From contig NW_014578381.1 in assembly GCF_000485595.1 (NCBI RefSeq), forward strand, positions 21,099 to 41,929: a stretch of 20,831 nucleotides of DNA, written 5' to 3'. Positions 17,595 to 20,831 of the stretch are shown piece by piece; position 1 is the stretch's first letter; each line of letters opens with the position of its first letter. The position numbers and the translations under genes are program-made. The DNA is from Priapulus caudatus (Eukaryota; Priapulida; Priapulimorpha; Priapulimorphida; Priapulidae). Under the pieces are notes generated by a model. That model did not search any database, was not told where the DNA came from, and was given only the letters and a program-made list of their open reading frames with translations.

Positions 17595-17636
17595 CAGAGC
17601 ACGTATATCATCATATGATATGATATACGTGCTCTG
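17595..17636. other. Perfect 17-bp-stem palindrome in segment B copy 2
   Basis: Arms CAGAGCACGTATATCAT (17595-17611) and ATGATATACGTGCTCTG (17620-17636) are exact reverse complements around the 8-nt loop CATATGAT. It could be a foldback element core or a structured transcript element. Confidence 0.9.
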
Positions 17637-17954
17637 GTATAACGGTCGTGTCTTGCGTTAATATCAGGAGTGTATCAATATCCATGCCAGCCACTGCCAT
17701 CTGTTGACTAAATTCGTCATTAATTCGAGCACTGTAATCGTTCAAACACGAACTATGGGCGCGTCACGTACCGTATAAAAATTATTCTACGTGATGATGC
17801 TTAAAAATACTTTTATTCATCCCTACAGTTGAAAGATTTTATGAAAAGTTCTTTGGGAATATGTGCCCAATTTTTTAAGTAACCCAACACTATTGCGTCT
17901 ATCAGATTTGTTTCTCCATGAAAAAGACTGTCTTCAGTACATGTATTTGTATTT

Positions 17955-17992
17955 GAATTACATGCAATAAAGATTTAATAATAATAATACGA
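17955..17992 (+). mobile_element. Possible non-LTR-type 3' tail in segment B
   Basis: TTGAATTACATGCAATAAAG is followed by ATTTAATAATAATAATA, that is AATAAA and then a (TAA)n-like tail, which is common at 3' ends of insect non-LTR retrotransposons. The same sequence is at about 14379-14411 in copy 1. No reverse transcriptase is present, and an AT-rich coincidence is possible. Confidence 0.25.
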
Positions 17993-18270
17993 TCAACTTT
18001 CTAATCTTGAGAGACACAGCACATGTCTGAATGATGTATACTCGTAAACAATAAATTGCGTGTAGACGAATTAAGAGACTGCGTATCGTGTTGAAAATGC
18101 ACAACTTAATTCACACTTATCTATATTGAATAGCGTTGTAGCCATTCAGCTATAATTCATGAAGTCTTTCAAGAAGCACTATTAGAAAGTCAATAATGGT
18201 GTGATAACGACTGAAAGGCGAGAAATTACCGTACGTGGCCGTATTCAGCGTAGTGGTAATTGTTTTACCA

Positions 18271-20800
18271 AGTAAGTCCAACCAGGCGACGCGTACAGTG
18301 TGTGTAGCGGGTGCTCGTAAACTCGACCCATTTCTGGAAAGTAATTATAATCAGCCTCACTGCATTAGTTTCAGCTCTCGGTGATCGGTAAACCAACACA
18401 GAAACCGCGACAGAACGTTCGACCGCAGGGCCGCGGTGAAAAGGTCTACCGCTTGCCCGCAGCGGCTGCTGCTCCAACTATTAAACGCTACTTGAGATCT
18501 CATACTAGCTAATATCGGCTGTCATTCCCTCGCGCGCACGTCAACATCCACCAAGACTTCGGTTTGGGATCAATGTATGCACTGCTCGATTACGACGAAG
18601 GTCGAAATGGTCGAGTTTTCTTCCGCCCGTTTAACTTTCGCGAATAAACAAAATGGCGGATCACGTGGTTCGTGAGAGACTATTACGTCACGCGCCAACG
18701 GATAAATATGACGTCAGACATGGTACGCGAGGGGCGCGGTTGTAAAATTACACTGCCAAAAGCTATTATATCAGGTTCCGGGGCTAGTACGTCAGTGGTT
18801 AAAGATATTGCGTCGTAGGGACATTCACGCGTGTTCTCGCGTGAAAGGTCAAAGTTCACGTTTACGTGCGTGAGAGGTCAGTATTATTATGATAGGTGGT
18901 CAAAGTTACATCAGACATCAAGCTTCTTTTTTTCAAACGAATTCTGATATCAAATGAAAGTCATTGGAATGACCAGCTTTTAAACAATGATTGTGATCAT
19001 TTAATATTTGCGAGTACCTATCGAACAGACAGTAAAATGCAAACTAAGAACCGCGCGTGTGTGGAAAATACACATTCTGCTTTTTTCGATTGATTTTCTG
19101 TCGCTAAAGTATAGCTTAGTTTTGTCGCGTCGCGCAAAAATATCCTATTCACAAATGAGAAAGAAAACACATCCATTCGAATTTACGTCATTTATCCGAA
19201 AACCCTTCTGCGTCCGGTTGCACAAATCCCACTCGCTTCCTAACTGGCGCAGACGTTATTCGAAATACAAAGGGTCAGTATAATATATATATAGCTTAAC
19301 ATTTGAATTCCGCTGAGACTAATTCCTTCGTTACATTCGTAACGAGCTGGTAATACATTTCGAGAAGTCATTTCGAGAGACAAGGCGAATGCGTTCGTAC
19401 GATAACTGGCACGCTGGGACGCCACGCTTAATAGTAAACGAGCAATAGTCTGTTAGCTAGAGAGAGAAAAAATGGCGGGGTCTCGTTGCGTCCGCCCGTT
19501 TAAAAAGGAATATGGGAAATAATTGCGCGCGGAATGCAAGAGGAAGCCTCGTTGACTTTCGTTTGTTATTCAAACGGCATCCGAACGTCGAATCTCGCGC
19601 GACGTCAGAAGCATTCTCGTTCTCTGCGAGCACGACGCATGCGCAGACGAGCGCGAGAAACCGACGCGGAGACGCAGAACGCCGAAGCGCCACCTGATGG
19701 CAAAAGAGCGAAATTCGAGAATCCGAGAGAAGTGGAGAAACCGAGAGAAGAATGTAGTTGATTAAGAGGAGTCGCGGGGACAAAAAGAAAATGAGCGTGC
19801 GCTCGCTCGTACGTTCGTCGCTGATTGCCACAGAAGGAAGCAGATCTCGCCGTATCCAGCCGAAGCGGAGAACGGAAGCGCGCCGATAGCGGGGAAGCTG
19901 CGGAAATCCGGCTAAGTCGCAGACGGATGTAGACGGCACTGTCAATAGAGGCGAATCGAATTGATAGAGAACCGGATGAGACGTTAGCGTTAAAAAGAAA
20001 AAAACAAAGTAGGCGTTAAAAAGAAAGAGAAAAGCAGAGTTGGTGTTAAAAAGAAGTTACAAAGTTGGCGTTACAGCAAAGAATAGCAGATCGAGTGACG
20101 GAGGCAGATTTTCACGTGGAATGTATCGTCAGAGACCCCAGAATATTACCGAAGGCGGGCGAGAAGCACGAATTAGCCCTGGAGGAAGGAGGAAGGTAGA
20201 GATTACGGAAGGGGAGTTGATGTCTATGCAGATATAAGAGTTAATGTGAAGTCGACGGGTCGTGACGAGAGATAGTCTACGCAGATTCAGACTAAACTGA
20301 TCACAGCAGGTTCATATCCTCATGTGTCGACGAGAAATAGGTTACTGCGCCATAGCGCGATAGCCACGATCAGATAGCAGGGTTTTTTTTCAGTGTCATA
20401 CAGATTAGTGTTCTATTGTCTCTGGGTTCGCTCTGCATCGCCATTTCAGCTAATTATGGTTCAGAGATGGCGCCCTTGAGGCGAAACGCACGTATTATCT
20501 TAGAGCGCACCGCCCGATTTTAAAAGGTGCGGCCCTTTGACTTTTTATGGCCCACTGATGCGGCCCTCGCTCTGAAAAGTTTGCCCACCACTGGTCTACG
20601 CAGATTCAGACTGAACTGATCACAGCAGATTCATATCCTCATAACCCCCAGGCTTGATCACAAATATGTTATAACACAGGTATATCGCGATGCGTTTTCA
20701 AATCGTATGGTGCTGCCGCTGCCACGACTGTCGCTGTTATTGTCATCGTTACCGTCATCGTTGTCGTCGTCGTTTTTCTATTTGTCATCGTTGTCGTCAT

Positions 20801-20831
<31 letters not shown>
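18271..20831. repeat. Large dispersed repeat, segment A copy 2 (runs off window)
   Basis: Second copy of segment A, same orientation as 21-2560 and about 18.25 kb downstream. Its left edge directly abuts segment B copy 2, whereas copy 1 is preceded by unrelated sequence (1-20). It keeps the CRE (18709-18716), the DR1-like site (18846-18858), the 8-bp-stem hairpin (18824-18845), the internal 48-bp direct repeats (20275 and 20594) and the hAT-like end at 20593. The final ATCGTC/GTC tract continues to the last base, so the true end lies outside the window. That tract is longer here than in copy 1. Confidence 0.93.
20392..20593 (-). mobile_element. hAT-like DNA transposon end, copy within segment A2
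   Basis: Duplicate of the hAT-like end described at 2139-2340, with the same CAGTGGTGGGCAAACTTTTC terminus read leftwards from 20593. It is again directly followed by GTCTACGCAGATTCAGACTG. Confidence 0.6.

Larger units (their letters stand above)
17228..18270. repeat. Dispersed repeat, segment B copy 2
   Basis: Second copy of segment B, about 3.6 kb downstream of copy 1. Its right edge passes without a gap into segment A copy 2 at 18271. The ATT tract is longer and purer here (17330-17387) and the palindromic hairpin is perfect (17595-17636). Confidence 0.9.

Noticed and set aside
21-20831. Segment A copies as the two LTRs of one retrotransposon spanning the window
   Set aside because: The 16-kb interior lacks gag/pol-like coding and is dominated by microsatellites, no TG...CA ends or target duplication were seen, and the right copy abuts segment B.

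Overview
The window looks like intergenic, repeat-dominated DNA from a eukaryote, probably an arthropod. I lean weakly towards a hymenopteran such as an ant, because very GC/CpG-rich tracts alternate with AT-rich ones, (AG)n, (CA)n and (CACG)n arrays are extremely dense, and hAT-like and non-LTR-like transposon remnants are present. There is no bacterial gene organisation. I found no protein-coding gene, tRNA, rRNA or CRISPR array that I can support. The long open frames are translations of simple repeats (Cys/Val, His/Thr, Ser/Leu or Arg runs) or frames in CpG-rich DNA with no recognisable domain.

Layout. 21-2560 is the first copy of a large non-coding repeat (segment A). 2562-4190 is mostly unique sequence with short simple repeats and one TATA+Inr core-promoter candidate. 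4195-4403 is a 92-bp tandem duplication. 4438-4700 is (CA)-rich. 4930-5025 is an AT-rich foldback. 5220-5515 is (CT)n and 5602-7308 is a minisatellite with a unit of about 34 bp, followed by a (CACG)-(CA)-(TA) compound microsatellite. 7403-10150 is a GC/CpG-rich island of about 2.7 kb, interrupted by (AG)n at 7805-8046. 10233-11098 is a (GT)/(GTGC) tract. 11099-12190 is largely unique. 12191-12345 is (GGCA)n-(GGTA)n, 12478-13040 is a C/T tract with 56-bp units, and 13329-13566 is (CACG)n. 13641-14724 is segment B copy 1. 14761-15005 is a small terminal-inverted-repeat element and 15006-15087 is a probable non-LTR retrotransposon 3' end. 15088-17101 is AT-rich unique sequence, then (AG)38. 17228-18270 is segment B copy 2, abutting segment A copy 2 (18271 to the window end).

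The main structural result is that B and A are contiguous at the right end, while their other copies stand apart: A copy 1 lies at the left edge and B copy 1 at 13.6 kb. The A copies differ mostly by single bases and 1-nt indels. The B copies differ by many multi-base indels, so the two duplications probably differ in age. Inside A there is a compact cluster of regulatory-type motifs (YY1-like, E-box, CRE, nuclear-receptor DR1), kept in both copies, and an older hAT-like insertion flanked by a direct repeat of about 48 bp. Many differences between copies and between minisatellite units are 1-nt indels, so residual long-read error cannot be excluded.

No genes act together here. What can be read is the architecture of duplications, tandem arrays, mobile-element remnants and candidate regulatory sites.
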